Origin: Christensenella sp. UBA6420
GTDB lineage: Bacteria; Bacillota; Clostridia; Christensenellales; DTU072
Direction: 5' to 3'
DNA length: 14,843 nt
Assembly (NCBI GenBank): GCA_002439705.1
Contig: DJPE01000079.1
Span: forward strand, 28,900-43,742
Shown: positions 1 to 8,202 of the stretch, piece by piece
Numbering within the stretch: the first letter of the stretch is position 1
Layout: every line of letters begins with the position of its first letter
Program-made: the position numbers and the translations under genes
The notes under the pieces: model-generated
Database searches by the model: none
Seen by the model: only the letters and a program-made list of their open reading frames with translations
Told to the model about the DNA's origin: nothing

Positions 1-1
1 G

Positions 2-3000
2 GGTAAATACGTTTTCGACAATTCACAAAGCATAGTGGAAAAACTGCTTAACAGTAACGCGTTCTCCTACAAAAACGAACTTCTCGTCACCGACCCGACC
101 GAAATAAGGCAGATAAAGACCGAAGCTCTCGACTATTACCTTAACGCGTACGCCGATAACAAGACGGCTACCGCAATAAACTACTTCGTCTATCTCTACG
201 GCGCCGACGCTTACGACAGACTGTCCGCAAGAACCGACTTAGGAAGTGAGTTTACCGCCGACCTTAACAACGCGTACTACTACGTTTTGCTCGAAAAGGC
301 GAAAACAAACATTAAAGAAAACCTTACCGTCACCGACGCGGACAAGCAGACTACGAGATACAAAAACCTTTACGAAGAAGTAAGGAACACGTTCGACACG
401 GTTGCGGTAGCTTCGGGAAGTATGGCTAATTCCATACAGACCGCCATGATGGAAGCCGCCGTTAACGCGCAGTACCTTACGATTAAGTATTCTGCCGCCA
501 TTCAGGCTTACACCGAAGAAGTAAGAAATCTCGTTTCCGCAAGCGAACGCACGGTAAACGGTTTAGTCTACGACGATATTTACGGAACGGACTCCGCGAT
601 ATTCGACGAAATCAACGCCGTATTCGCCGCCGCAAGCGACACTCTTTACAGCGAAGCGTACAGGTATTTCAGACAAAAACTCATAGAAAACGAAGCGAGC
701 TTCTATTACGACGCCGCCGACGACGTGGAAGACGTCGAGTCTAAAAACTACGCTTACGGACTTCTCGATTCGTATGCGTTCAAGACCGAAGATTCCGAAG
801 ACGTAGCGAGCGCGTTCGTAAACAAGGTTCTCGCGGAGTACGAATTGCTCACCGAAGAAGAAAAGAATTCCGTTTCCGCAATAGTGGGCGACGCGTTCAC
901 CGCGGAAATTACCTATTACGAAAAAGCCGAAAAACTGTTTAATATCTACGCCGTTCTCAAAAAGAACGTCGACGGAAGCATCGAAGCGGTGGCGGAAAGA
1001 CTCGTTTCCGCAATAGAAGAAGCCGCCGTCATAGAGTCGACCAGCGATTTGGACAAAGCCGTCACCGAAGGAATACGCACGTCGGTAGGACAGATCCTTT
1101 ACAAAGATTCGGCATTTTTAAGAAAGTATAATCTTACCGCTTCCGAAAACGTAACGGCAGAAACTACGGCTATTATCGGAGTGGAAACCTACGCCGTTTA
1201 TCTCGAACTTATCAAGACGGTTTGCGCGTTACGCGAAAACGTAAACGGTTCTTACCTGTCCGATCTTAACAACGCCGGCGACTTTACCGTGACGAGCGAA
1301 GAGTACAACGCGGCGTATATAGATATAATTACTTCCGTGTTGAAAAACGGCGTAAGCGGCAAGGTACTCGGCGTAAGCTACGACGTAATTAAGGCGGCAA
1401 TAGACGGAAAAGCCGACGAAATAAGGAAAGAACTCGATAGTAACGACTATTCCCGTTACGGCGATAAGATAATAGAAAGGATGCTCCTTACGTCTGCTCA
1501 TTCCGATATTAACGCAGGGGAAGAACCTCTTACCGTAAGCGAATATATCGCGAGCAAGACGAGCTACGTCGACGAAATTTTACTTAAACGCTACGTTGAC
1601 GAAGCCGTCGGAAGTAACGATAACGAAAGGAAGAAAAACCTTTTCGAACTTACGGAAAAGGCTTACGATAGCAGGGTTACGTTCAGGACCGAAGATCACG
1701 CCGAAAGCGAAGACGACAACAGAAAGGTAATAGTCTTCGACAAGTCGGCTCTCGTCGAAGGTTCGGGCTCCGCCGTCAAAGCCCCCGTGTACGTCGGCAA
1801 CAAGTATAAAATAACTTCCGATTATAAGAACGCGTATAAGATTGACTCCATAGATTACAGATACATTCAGGTAGTCATAAAATACGTCGACTTCACCGAC
1901 ACCGCTACCGTGGACACGATAGCCACCTTCCGCGACAGGAACTATATAGAAATAGACCCCTTTGCGCCCGAATTCCCCGAGACGGTTCACGCCTACGGCG
2001 AATATCAGGCTACCGGCAGCAGCGAAACGGTTCTGTTCGACGTCGGATACGTCAACGTCGACTACGGCGACGTGTTTAAGGAAAACATTTACGACGGACA
2101 GGACAGAGAAACGGTAAGCTACTATATTACGTTGACAGACAAGCAGGGACAGCCCTATCGTCTTTCGGTCGCGACTAAGTATTTCGACCGCACGATTAAG
2201 AAGATTTACGTAGACACCGACGTTTACGGCGGAGAAAAGGTAGCCGACCTTACCAGCGAATTCAACGGTCTTACCGATATGACCGACGAAACCGGTACGA
2301 ATAAATTTACCGTCAACCCGATTAACGATAGCGTGCTTGACGTGGAAAACAAGACTTACGTTCTTCCCGAATCGCTTACCGCTACTTTTGCCGACGGCAC
2401 TTATCAGAAGTACGACGAAGCGGAATGGGACCTTGCGAGCGTGGAATATTCTCTCGCAGGAAGAAAGGGAATTAAGTTAAGACTGTTAGGATACGTCGTT
2501 AAGTTCGACGACGGAACTTCGAGAAAGGTAAGTTTCGACTACGACAAGAACACGATCACGGTAGTTTTGCGCGACGAAAACGGCAACGCCGTCTCTACGG
2601 GAACTTACAACAACGTACCCGACGAAAAGATATGGAACATGTCTCTCGACGTCACCGACCAGACTCCCAAGTCGGTAGTCGTGGAAAATCTCGACGGAAC
2701 GAGAGATACGATAGGTACTCTCGCCGCGAACGGCTCTTATATTGATATATCGAAAGATAAATACACCCTTAATCCCTTTGACGTAGTGTTCCCGTCGGAA
2801 TACAAGATAGTCTTTAACGACGGCACGGAAAGCAGCCTTATCGAAGACGGCGGTTGGAAGTTGGAAGTAGGCGCAAACGGTACTTACAAGATGCAGGATA
2901 TAATAATGGGCGTAGCCGGCGACCACAACGTTATGACCGAGTTCGAATATCTCGGATACAGAATAAGAGCGAGAATAGTCGCCGACGATATAAAACTAGA

Positions 3001-6000
3001 CGGACTCGTAGAAGGCGAATACTACGACGGCGGCACGCTGTATCTCGTCAAGGGCGGCGGTAGCGTGTTCGAACAGCTGGAACGTAACTATTCCTACTTC
3101 TACTACAATTTCAGCAACATAGCCGGCAGACCCGATTACAGAAAAGTTCCGCTTTCCTTCATCGACGCCAATATAAGCTCGATAAGCACGGAAAACGAAG
3201 CCGTTTACCGCGAAGTCAAGGGCGTGCTCGGTTGGGATAAGAAAGCATATCCCGGCGGAATGACGATGAGTCCGAACATTATGTTTACGATAGCTGTAAT
3301 AGACCCGCAGATGTACGCTAAATACGACGGCGAAACGAACAGGTTTGTGGTGGTAGATTATCTCGGTATGCCGTACGACGGCAACTATCAGAAGAAAAAC
3401 GACGTCAACGAACCCGATATAGCCGATTATCTTATTAAGATTGCGACTAACGGCGAAGAAATAAAATTCTACATAGACAGAGAGTCGATGGACTATAACG
3501 TTTTGCAACAGACGGTTACGTTCGAGTGTATGTTCCGCATGACGAGCGGCGAAGCCAAACTTTTCGCCGACAAAGACGGCGGCAAGGATATATCGTTCAG
3601 CGTTACTATGCCTTTGTCAGGGTACCTATACACCGCTGTAAGGAACGCCGAATTTGACAAAACGCCCGTCAAGAACGCCAAAGGCGAAGACCTTTGGAAG
3701 TGGACTACGGTAAGCGAAGACTCGTTGGAATACCGCGACGGAATTATCTGGGAACTCGGGAAAGAACTTAAAGCAAGCTACTTACCGAAAGCGATTACCG
3801 CAAGCGGCGAAGCGATAAGTTTGCTGTGGGATCTCGACGGAATAAACGTAAACGAGTCCACCGTAGACGCGGCGCGCGGAAGTTACACCGCAAAAGGATA
3901 TTACTACAACAGCGACGGCGCGTGGGTATATAAAGAACTCGCTATCTTCGTCGAGAAGTTCGACGCGGCGGATACTATCGTCGATAATCTCGGCGGAAGC
4001 ACCACTCTTATCAGCGTATACGACGGCAAGTATTATAAATTGCCGCTCGACCTTAATTCCGAAGGAATGTATATGCTCAGAAAAGACGGTTCTTACGGAC
4101 CGCTTGAAGCGTCGGCTCTCACGGTAGAATACAAAGCGGCGGACGACGACGACAGGAAGTACTCCGCGACGAATTTCCCCCTTAACGCGGGCGAATACGA
4201 CGTCAGAGTAAGAATAGACGACGACAACGTGACCGTGAACGGAGAACTCGTTTTCCGCCTTATAAGAAAAGCGGTCACGATTAATCCGAACAACGTTACT
4301 TTCGTCGGCGAAAGCAGCAGTACGGTAATTTATACCTATGACGGAACGAAAAAAGAACTCGTCGTAAAAGACGGTTTGCCCACTGTCGTCGTAGATAATT
4401 GGTTCGGTTCGGTGGAAGAAAAGCAAGAAATTCTTAACAGACACCTTGCCGACGGATACGACGAAACTACAGCTAAGAGCAGAGCGTATAACGAACTGTA
4501 CAACAGGGTTACGCCGCAGACGAGAGAATATCTCGACCGGACGAAAGACGCGCTCGGCGAAAGTACCGGCTACGAAAACGACGCTCTTAACGCCGCAATG
4601 TTCGACCGCCTTACGCCTAATCTCGAAATATGCGAAGTCGTCGCCGACGTGACTTACGTTTCCGGTGACTCTATCTTAAAAGAAGCACCCACTGAAGTGG
4701 GCGGGTACACCGTAAAATACACCGTAAAGGCGGAAAACAACCGCGGCAACTACGTCTTTAACAAAAACACCGTATTAAGCCGCGTTATCGAAATCGTTAA
4801 ACCGTCGGTAAACTACGTACTCGCGGAAACCGAACTAAGTTATAACGGTTCTTATCAGAATCCGAGAATAAGCGGTCTGCACGACGAAAAAGGCAACCTG
4901 CCCGCAGGAGTAACCGTTACTTATAAGTACAGCACCGGCGTCGGCAGCAACGTCAAGTACTTTACCGACGGTATTAAGGACGCGGGCGTATACAACTGCT
5001 CCGTGGAAATCGACGGCGGACAGAACTATCCGTCGGGTTCTATCGCAAATCAGCAAGTGTACATCGTGGCGGGCGACCTTTATATCGATATCGAAAGCGC
5101 TTCGGGCGAATACCTTGCCGCAATAAACGACGTCAAGGATAAAGTCGTCTTCAACGGACTTAAAGGTAACGACGATAAGTCGCTCTTCGGCAACGCGGAT
5201 ATCTATACCGAAGCCAAGTCGTATTTCGTTCCCGGTACGTACGGAATTTATCTCAACGGCTTCGTAATGAGCGGAGCGCAGAGCGTGTACACCACGATAG
5301 ACCTTACGGAAACTTTCGTCGTCAACGGTAAGAACTATTACAGAATGTACCTTAAACCGGCAAGCGAAGAAGGAAGCCTTTACAGACAGCTCAACGCCGA
5401 AGGGAACTACGTTTATGCCGAAATCATAGCTATGATAGGCACCAAGGACGCCCCGGGTAATTACAACGTTTACGTCGCGGAAAAAGGCGAATACAATATC
5501 TACGTCAACACCACCGGCGACGAAAAGGTCTACATAGTCGAAGACGACGCAAGCCTTAACGACGCGTTGAACGCAATAAACGACGGCGACAAGGCGAGAA
5601 TTTACCTTAACGCAAAAGACGGCGTGAAGACGGTTTATTCCGGTATAGAAATAGACGTGAACGCGGTAGTATACTTAATCGGTTGCTACGACGCGGACAA
5701 GAATATCCTTACCTATCTCGATTACCTTAAAGTAGTCAGGGGCGCGGCGAACGTAAGAATAATCGGTTTCGAAGCGGACGCCGAAGGCGACGTCACCGTA
5801 GAAATCGGCAGAAAAGCGGGAGCCGTCACCATAGAAGACTGCGTATTTAACGGCAACGGACAGGCTTACTCGGTGGGCGTAAGGACGGAAGACGGATATT
5901 CGGAAAAACTCCTTTGCACTTCGTCGGTCTTCAACGGCTTCCAGATAGGTCTTATAGCATACGGCGGCAATATGGAAATAATAGCCTGCGAATTCAGTAA

Positions 6001-6232
6001 CAACTTCGGCTACGGCGTAAGGATAGACAGCGACGGCAAGGATATACAAATCGGCAACTGTACTTTCGTCGGCAACAACGTAGGCTTGTACTTTGAAAAC
6101 AAATTAGTCAACGTCCGCGACAATAGTTTCTCCGCCAACAGAACGGCGATAGAAGCCCCCGGCGGCGACGAAATCGACCTTTCGTCGAGAAACGAAATCG
6201 ACGATAAGAACGGCGTCAAAGTCAAAGTATAA
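2..6232 (+). CDS. Giant secreted or surface protein, 5'-truncated by the window edge (helical region, Ig/MBG-like domains, C-terminal beta-helix)
   Basis: The frame is open from base 2 to the TAA at 6230-6232, giving 2,076 visible residues. The GTG at 35 is probably just an internal valine, because the frame continues upstream of it (GKYVFDNSQSI...), so the real start lies outside. Visible residues 1 to about 565 are mostly helical and charged. From about nt 1720 the protein becomes beta-rich, with repeated phrases such as ATFADGTYQKYDEAEW and KIVFNDGTESS, typical of bacterial Ig-like surface domains. Two segments (near nt 4340, YTYDGTKKELVV, and nt 4830, ELSYNGSYQNP) resemble MBG-type domains, with a helical insert at about nt 4410-4600. 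From about nt 5650 short turns of the CVFNGNG, CEFSNNFGYGV and CTFVGNNVGL type indicate a right-handed parallel beta-helix (NosD/pectate-lyase-like fold). No LPXTG motif or C-terminal membrane anchor is seen; the protein ends KVKVKV. An extracellular location and an adhesive or carbohydrate-related role are inferred from architecture only. Confidence 0.85.
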   Translation, partial: GKYVFDNSQSIVEKLLNSNAFSYKNELLVTDPTEIRQIKTEALDYYLNAYADNKTATAINYFVYLYGADAYDRLSARTDLGSEFTADLNNAYYYVLLEKAKTNIKENLTVTDADKQTTRYKNLYEEVRNTFDTVAVASGSMANSIQTAMMEAAVNAQYLTIKYSAAIQAYTEEVRNLVSASERTVNGLVYDDIYGTDSAIFDEINAVFAAASDTLYSEAYRYFRQKLIENEASFYYDAADDVEDVESKNYAYGLLDSYAFKTEDSEDVASAFVNKVLAEYELLTEEEKNSVSAIVGDAFTAEITYYEKAEKLFNIYAVLKKNVDGSIEAVAERLVSAIEEAAVIESTSDLDKAVTEGIRTSVGQILYKDSAFLRKYNLTASENVTAETTAIIGVETYAVYLELIKTVCALRENVNGSYLSDLNNAGDFTVTSEEYNAAYIDIITSVLKNGVSGKVLGVSYDVIKAAIDGKADEIRKELDSNDYSRYGDKIIERMLLTSAHSDINAGEEPLTVSEYIASKTSYVDEILLKRYVDEAVGSNDNERKKNLFELTEKAYDSRVTFRTEDHAESEDDNRKVIVFDKSALVEGSGSAVKAPVYVGNKYKITSDYKNAYKIDSIDYRYIQVVIKYVDFTDTATVDTIATFRDRNYIEIDPFAPEFPETVHAYGEYQATGSSETVLFDVGYVNVDYGDVFKENIYDGQDRETVSYYITLTDKQGQPYRLSVATKYFDRTIKKIYVDTDVYGGEKVADLTSEFNGLTDMTDETGTNKFTVNPINDSVLDVENKTYVLPESLTATFADGTYQKYDEAEWDLASVEYSLAGRKGIKLRLLGYVVKFDDGTSRKVSFDYDKNTITVVLRDENGNAVSTGTYNNVPDEKIWNMSLDVTDQTPKSVVVENLDGTRDTIGTLAANGSYIDISKDKYTLNPFDVVFPSEYKIVFNDGTESSLIEDGGWKLEVGANGTYKMQDIIMGVAGDHNVMTEFEYLGYRIRARIVADDIKLDGLVEGEYYDGGTLYLVKGGGSVFEQLERNYSYFYYNFSNIAGRPDYRKVPLSFIDANISSISTENEAVYREVKGVLGWDKKAYPGGMTMSPNIMFTIAVIDPQMYAKYDGETNRFVVVDYLGMPYDGNYQKKNDVNEPDIADYLIKIATNGEEIKFYIDRESMDYNVLQQTVTFECMFRMTSGEAKLFADKDGGKDISFSVTMPLSGYLYTAVRNAEFDKTPVKNAKGEDLWKWTTVSEDSLEYRDGIIWELGKELKASYLPKAITASGEAISLLWDLDGINVNESTVDAARGSYTAKGYYYNSDGAWVYKELAIFVEKFDAADTIVDNLGGSTTLISVYDGKYYKLPLDLNSEGMYMLRKDGSYGPLEASALTVEYKAADDDDRKYSATNFPLNAGEYDVRVRIDDDNVTVNGELVFRLIRKAVTINPNNVTFVGESSSTVIYTYDGTKKELVVKDGLPTVVVDNWFGSVEEKQEILNRHLADGYDETTAKSRAYNELYNRVTPQTREYLDRTKDALGESTGYENDALNAAMFDRLTPNLEICEVVADVTYVSGDSILKEAPTEVGGYTVKYTVKAENNRGNYVFNKNTVLSRVIEIVKPSVNYVLAETELSYNGSYQNPRISGLHDEKGNLPAGVTVTYKYSTGVGSNVKYFTDGIKDAGVYNCSVEIDGGQNYPSGSIANQQVYIVAGDLYIDIESASGEYLAAINDVKDKVVFNGLKGNDDKSLFGNADIYTEAKSYFVPGTYGIYLNGFVMSGAQSVYTTIDLTETFVVNGKNYYRMYLKPASEEGSLYRQLNAEGNYVYAEIIAMIGTKDAPGNYNVYVAEKGEYNIYVNTTGDEKVYIVEDDASLNDALNAINDGDKARIYLNAKDGVKTVYSGIEIDVNAVVYLIGCYDADKNILTYLDYLKVVRGAANVRIIGFEADAEGDVTVEIGRKAGAVTIEDCVFNGNGQAYSVGVRTEDGYSEKLLCTSSVFNGFQIGLIAYGGNMEIIACEFSNNFGYGVRIDSDGKDIQIGNCTFVGNNVGLYFENKLVNVRDNSFSANRTAIEAPGGDEIDLSSRNEIDDKNGVKVKV

Positions 6233-6310
6233 ACCGCCGAAAATTTATCCGACCCAAAATAAAACGACTCTCGGAATAGCTGTTCCGTTAGGGATTTTTC
6301 AGACATTATT

Positions 6311-6350
6311 AAAGGATAGCAAAATTTTTGCTATCCTTTACTTTTTTCTT
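6311..6350 (+). terminator. Rho-independent terminator of the surface-protein gene
   Basis: AAAGGATAGC (6311-6320) and GCTATCCTTT (6330-6339) form a perfect 10-bp stem, extendable by the A/T bases in the loop, followed by ACTTTTTTCTT. It lies about 80 bases after the stop of the giant gene and is oriented to end plus-strand transcription. The opposite strand has no comparable T run, so it is probably one-directional. Confidence 0.85.
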
Positions 6351-6376
6351 TGCAAAACGCACTACTTTCAATCGGA

Positions 6377-6394
6377 AGTATAGTGCACTATACT
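6377..6394. repeat. Perfect 18-bp palindrome AGTATAGTGCACTATACT
   Basis: The two 9-base halves are exact reverse complements with no spacer. It directly abuts the stop codon of the minus-strand small gene (stop at 6395-6397). No T run follows on either strand, so it is not a standard terminator. A dimeric repressor or operator site, a recombination or transposition end, or an RNA hairpin stabilising the 3' end of the minus-strand mRNA are all possible. The function is unknown. Confidence 0.6.
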
Positions 6395-6670
6395 CTAACT
6401 AAAGAAAAGTTGATTTAAGAAATCTAAATTATCTTCGTTCTCCAAAACAATATCTGTTAACAAATCATAGATTTCCAACAATTCTTCGTCTATCGGTTCA
6501 CCGTCTTCTTGGGCGTTAACCAATGAAGCCACTTTGAAGTCTAAAATTTCAATCATGCGACCGGAATCATCAAGCGATAAAAATTTTTCGATTTTTGATT
6601 CAAGCAACAGTTTTTTTGCTTCTTCTTTCGCTCTTGTGGTAAATTTATTTTTTTGGATTTCGCTTAACAT
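6395..6670 (-). CDS. Small acidic protein, candidate immunity or antitoxin partner of the upstream frame
   Basis: The 91-residue frame starts at ATG 6670-6668 and ends at TAG 6397-6395. It is strongly acidic in its C-terminal two thirds (for example EDGEPIDEELLEIYDLL) with a lysine-rich N-terminal helix, and is predicted to be all-helical and cytoplasmic. The Shine-Dalgarno match is only fair: AAGGA, or the closer GGA, within AAGGACGGAAAAAGAAAT. The start lies inside the end of the upstream minus-strand frame (26-base overlap), which suggests translational coupling. Small acidic proteins encoded directly after a basic toxin-like domain are the usual arrangement of polymorphic-toxin immunity genes, so that role is inferred. 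No family was recognised, and the AT-rich composition differs from the flanking genes. Confidence 0.55.
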   Translation of the reverse strand: MLSEIQKNKFTTRAKEEAKKLLLESKIEKFLSLDDSGRMIEILDFKVASLVNAQEDGEPIDEELLEIYDLLTDIVLENEDNLDFLNQLFFS

Positions 6671-6985
6671 ATTTCTTTTTCCGTCCTTTTTTACTTATAT
6701 TTATTAATTTAAAATCACGAATTTCTTTATTGCTTACAGGTCTACAAGTCACTACTTTATTGTTTGTCGGATTGATGCTTGTAGTTGCTCGTTTTCCGAT
6801 ACGATTATATGAAGGACGCTTTTTCTCATCGATTTTGACCGGCGTTATTGCATTTGGTTTTGTAAACAGATTTTCTAAAACATCTATTTTATCAATTTTT
6901 CTACTTTCTTCTACAATACGATTTTGTGTGTGTTTAGTAATCGTATATTTCCCGACCTTAACGCTTTTGCGTTCATCTTTACCAT
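6645..6985 (-). pseudogene. Frameshifted basic toxin-like frame (nuclease-type module suspected)
   Basis: On the minus strand a frame without a usable start runs from 6989 to the TAA at 6647-6645 and encodes about 110 residues, including GKYTITKHTQNRIVEESRKI, KKRPSYNRIGKRATTSINP, NKVVTCRPVSNKE and a very basic tail (KKGRKKKYVKRNPKK). ATG codons at 6985 and 6976 lie in the neighbouring frame and reach a stop after about 24 codons. One extra A in the A run that follows the second ATG (AACGCAAAAGCG) would join them to the long frame, so a single-base deletion, a sequencing error or a -1 slip is likely. The H...R...R pattern followed by a hydrophobic-Thr strand resembles small ribonuclease-type toxin domains of polymorphic toxins. 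This is resemblance by eye, not a family assignment. It could instead be an orphan C-terminal toxin module that never had its own start. Confidence 0.45.
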
Positions 6986-6996
6986 TTCTTTATTAA

Positions 6997-7161
6997 GTTT
7001 ATACTCGTATTATACCACTTCATTATTGTTTAGGCAATGTAAACACGGTAATAGATAAAGTATATTTTAGTGACGCCGAATTAAATGTTTTAGATGAATA
7101 TATTTGGATAAAACCGGCAAAAGAAACTATAAGAAAAATAAATCCGCCCCTGTACAATTAA
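6997..7161 (+). other. Short open remnant without a start codon
   Basis: The plus-strand frame between the stop at 6994-6996 and the TAA at 7159-7161 encodes 54 residues, including KVYFSDAELNVLDEYIWI and KETIRKINPPLYN. It has no ATG, GTG or TTG start in frame and no ribosome-binding site. It reads like the 3' end of a lost gene, but it could be chance. It also crosses the minus-strand promoter. No family was recognised. With the toxin-like frame it accounts for the otherwise gene-poor stretch 6671-7225. Confidence 0.25.
7009..7037 (-). promoter_or_regulatory. Sigma70-type promoter for the minus-strand toxin-like pair
   Basis: Read on the minus strand: TTGCCT (7037-7032), a 17-base spacer, then a perfect TATAAT (7014-7009). 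Transcription would start near 7002, just before the ATG codons at 6985 and 6976. AT-rich context raises the chance of a fortuitous match. Confidence 0.5.
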
Positions 7162-7189
7162 ACGCACAACCCCTTTCTAATTTTTACGC

Positions 7190-7195
7190 TATACT
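7190..7195 (+). promoter_or_regulatory. Possible -10 element (TATACT) for the small-gene operon
   Basis: TACGCTATACT lies 30 bases before the first small gene and shares the string ACGCTATA with the cas9 promoter near 8478. No convincing -35 hexamer sits 16-18 bases upstream, so this is weak. Confidence 0.3.
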
Positions 7196-7225
7196 CTGAT
7201 TAACGACGATGAAAGGAGATAAAAA

Positions 7226-7561
7226 ATGAAAATTTACAATAGTTTTGAAGACAGAAAAGCGCACCTTACCGACGAATGTATCGAAAAATGTTGCAGGATA
7301 GCCACGCAGGGCACCAACGCCGAATTTCGTATTTTTCAGTCCGCAAAATCCGACAGTCGGTACGTCTATTTTTCGATAGAATCCGCAATGTACGTCGTCA
7401 GGATAAGCGACCATTCGCCAAAGGTCTTTTATTTCGACAGACAAGTAATAGTTACGCCGTCGACGAAGAACAGAAAAATAGTCGCCGCTTTAAGAAACGC
7501 CGTCGCAACGTTGCGTTCAAAAAGAATGAATTATCTGTTGTCGGCTGTCGCCATCGCATAA
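7226..7561 (+). CDS. Small hypothetical protein with a VVRISDH motif
   Basis: The 111-residue frame starts at an ATG preceded by AAAGGAG with 7-base spacing, a strong ribosome-binding site. The protein is mixed alpha/beta. It has an N-terminal helix (KAHLTDECIEKCCRIA), a beta core YVYFSIESAMYVVRISDH followed by SPKVFYF, and a C-terminal helix rich in Ala, Arg and Asn (IVAALRNAVATLR). There is no signal peptide or membrane segment. Small proteins with a tyrosine-rich strand followed by RISDH occur in accessory regions of Bacillota genomes (general recollection), but I do not recognise a named family or function. It opens a five-gene cluster in the orientation of cas9. Its stop overlaps the first base of the next ribosome-binding site, so co-transcription is likely. 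Confidence 0.75.
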   Translation: MKIYNSFEDRKAHLTDECIEKCCRIATQGTNAEFRIFQSAKSDSRYVYFSIESAMYVVRISDHSPKVFYFDRQVIVTPSTKNRKIVAALRNAVATLRSKRMNYLLSAVAIA

Positions 7562-7575
7562 AAAGGAGAAAAGAT

Positions 7576-7920
7576 ATGGATTTGTTCAAAATAAGAAAAG
7601 CAATAATATTGGCAAAAAAGACTTGCTGCACGGAAGAAGAGCTGGAAGACTATCTCGGAACGAAATACGAAAAGATAAGCAACGTAAAGGGTAAAGGCTA
7701 CGAAAATAAATACAACCTTATTACCATCTTGTCGGCTAAGGCATTGTATTCCAAACGTTTTACGGCGATTAACGCTTTCGGCGGGCGGGAAGAGATAGAA
7801 CTTGCTATACTGAACCCGAAAGAGTACGGCGAATATATGATTATACTTTTCGGCACTCAGGGAGAAAGAATAACGAGAATAGAAATTTACAACTGCGGAA
7901 AAGTTTCGCAAAATAACTAA
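7576..7920 (+). CDS. Small hypothetical protein, 114 residues
   Basis: The frame is open much further upstream (to 7276), but the right start is the ATG at 7576, which has AAAAGGAG at 7561-7568 and 7-base spacing; the upstream part overlaps the previous gene in another frame. The protein begins with a helical segment (MDLFKIRKAIILAKK), continues with TEEELEDYLGTKYEKI, which could be a small helix-turn-helix-like unit, and ends with beta strands around YGEYMIILFGTQGERITRIEIYNCG. It is cytoplasmic, with no membrane segment. No family was recognised. The gap to the previous gene is 14 bases, which indicates an operon. A regulatory or mobile-element accessory role is possible but unproven. Confidence 0.75.
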   Translation: MDLFKIRKAIILAKKTCCTEEELEDYLGTKYEKISNVKGKGYENKYNLITILSAKALYSKRFTAINAFGGREEIELAILNPKEYGEYMIILFGTQGERITRIEIYNCGKVSQNN

Positions 7921-7939
7921 CCACGAAAGGAGAATAGAT

Positions 7940-8089
7940 ATGAAAAAACTTAAATCGCTCGCCTTGTACGGCTTCTACAATTTGTTCAACACGAAAAACA
8001 CCGCGAAAAGACTCGCCCTTAAATCCCGCATAGTCTACCAAATGACCAAACGCCCCGAAAAAACCGCCTCGAGGGTGATAAATTTATGA
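7940..8089 (+). CDS. Very small basic protein, 49 residues
   Basis: The ATG at 7940 follows AAAGGAG (7925-7931) with 8-base spacing, as good a site as those of its neighbours. The product is strongly basic (MKKLKSLALYGFYNLFNTK, then KNTAKRLALKSRIVYQMTKR). It has an amphipathic N-terminal segment and no acidic residue except one Glu near the end. The stop TGA overlaps the next start (ATGA at 8086-8089), a sign of translational coupling that supports both as real genes. The function is unknown. Possibilities are a nucleic-acid-binding or membrane-surface peptide. Confidence 0.6.
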   Translation: MKKLKSLALYGFYNLFNTKNTAKRLALKSRIVYQMTKRPEKTASRVINL

Positions 8090-8202
8090 CTTCGTTTATA
8101 GCTTATTTTATCGTTTGCCTTATCTCGGAAGCTATCCAACGCGCCGCACGCAGAAAGAATACGAATAAAGGAGATAGGAATGACGGAAGAAGATTTCATT
8201 AA
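8086..8202 (+). CDS. Small single-pass membrane peptide, 38 residues
   Basis: It starts at the ATGA overlap with the preceding gene. Residues 3-17 (SFIAYFIVCLISEAI) form a plausible membrane segment, followed by a basic hydrophilic tail (RRKNTNKGDRNDGRRF). The last 23 bases overlap the next gene, so the AAAGGAG that serves that gene lies inside this frame. There is no independent ribosome-binding site, so expression would depend on re-initiation after the 49-residue gene. The assignment is tentative because of its length. A membrane peptide next to a small basic protein could be a two-part module, but nothing shows this directly. Confidence 0.45.
   Translation: MTSFIAYFIVCLISEAIQRAARRKNTNKGDRNDGRRFH

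Noticed and set aside
35..37. GTG as the start of the giant surface-protein gene
   Set aside because: The frame stays open to base 2 with protein-like sequence and there is no ribosome-binding site before it. The gene begins outside the window.
1229..5056. Many minus-strand frames inside the giant gene
   Set aside because: They are shadows of a strongly biased coding sequence. They lack ribosome-binding sites, and the plus-strand frame is continuous over 6 kb.
6730..6996. Plus-strand 88-residue hydrophobic frame
   Set aside because: It is the opposite strand of the minus-strand toxin-like frame. It has no ribosome-binding site, and its hydrophobicity reflects the complement of a lysine-rich coding sequence.
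7276..7575. Long N-terminal extension of the 114-residue gene
   Set aside because: It overlaps the preceding gene almost completely in another frame, and the strong AAAAGGAG site points to the ATG at 7576.
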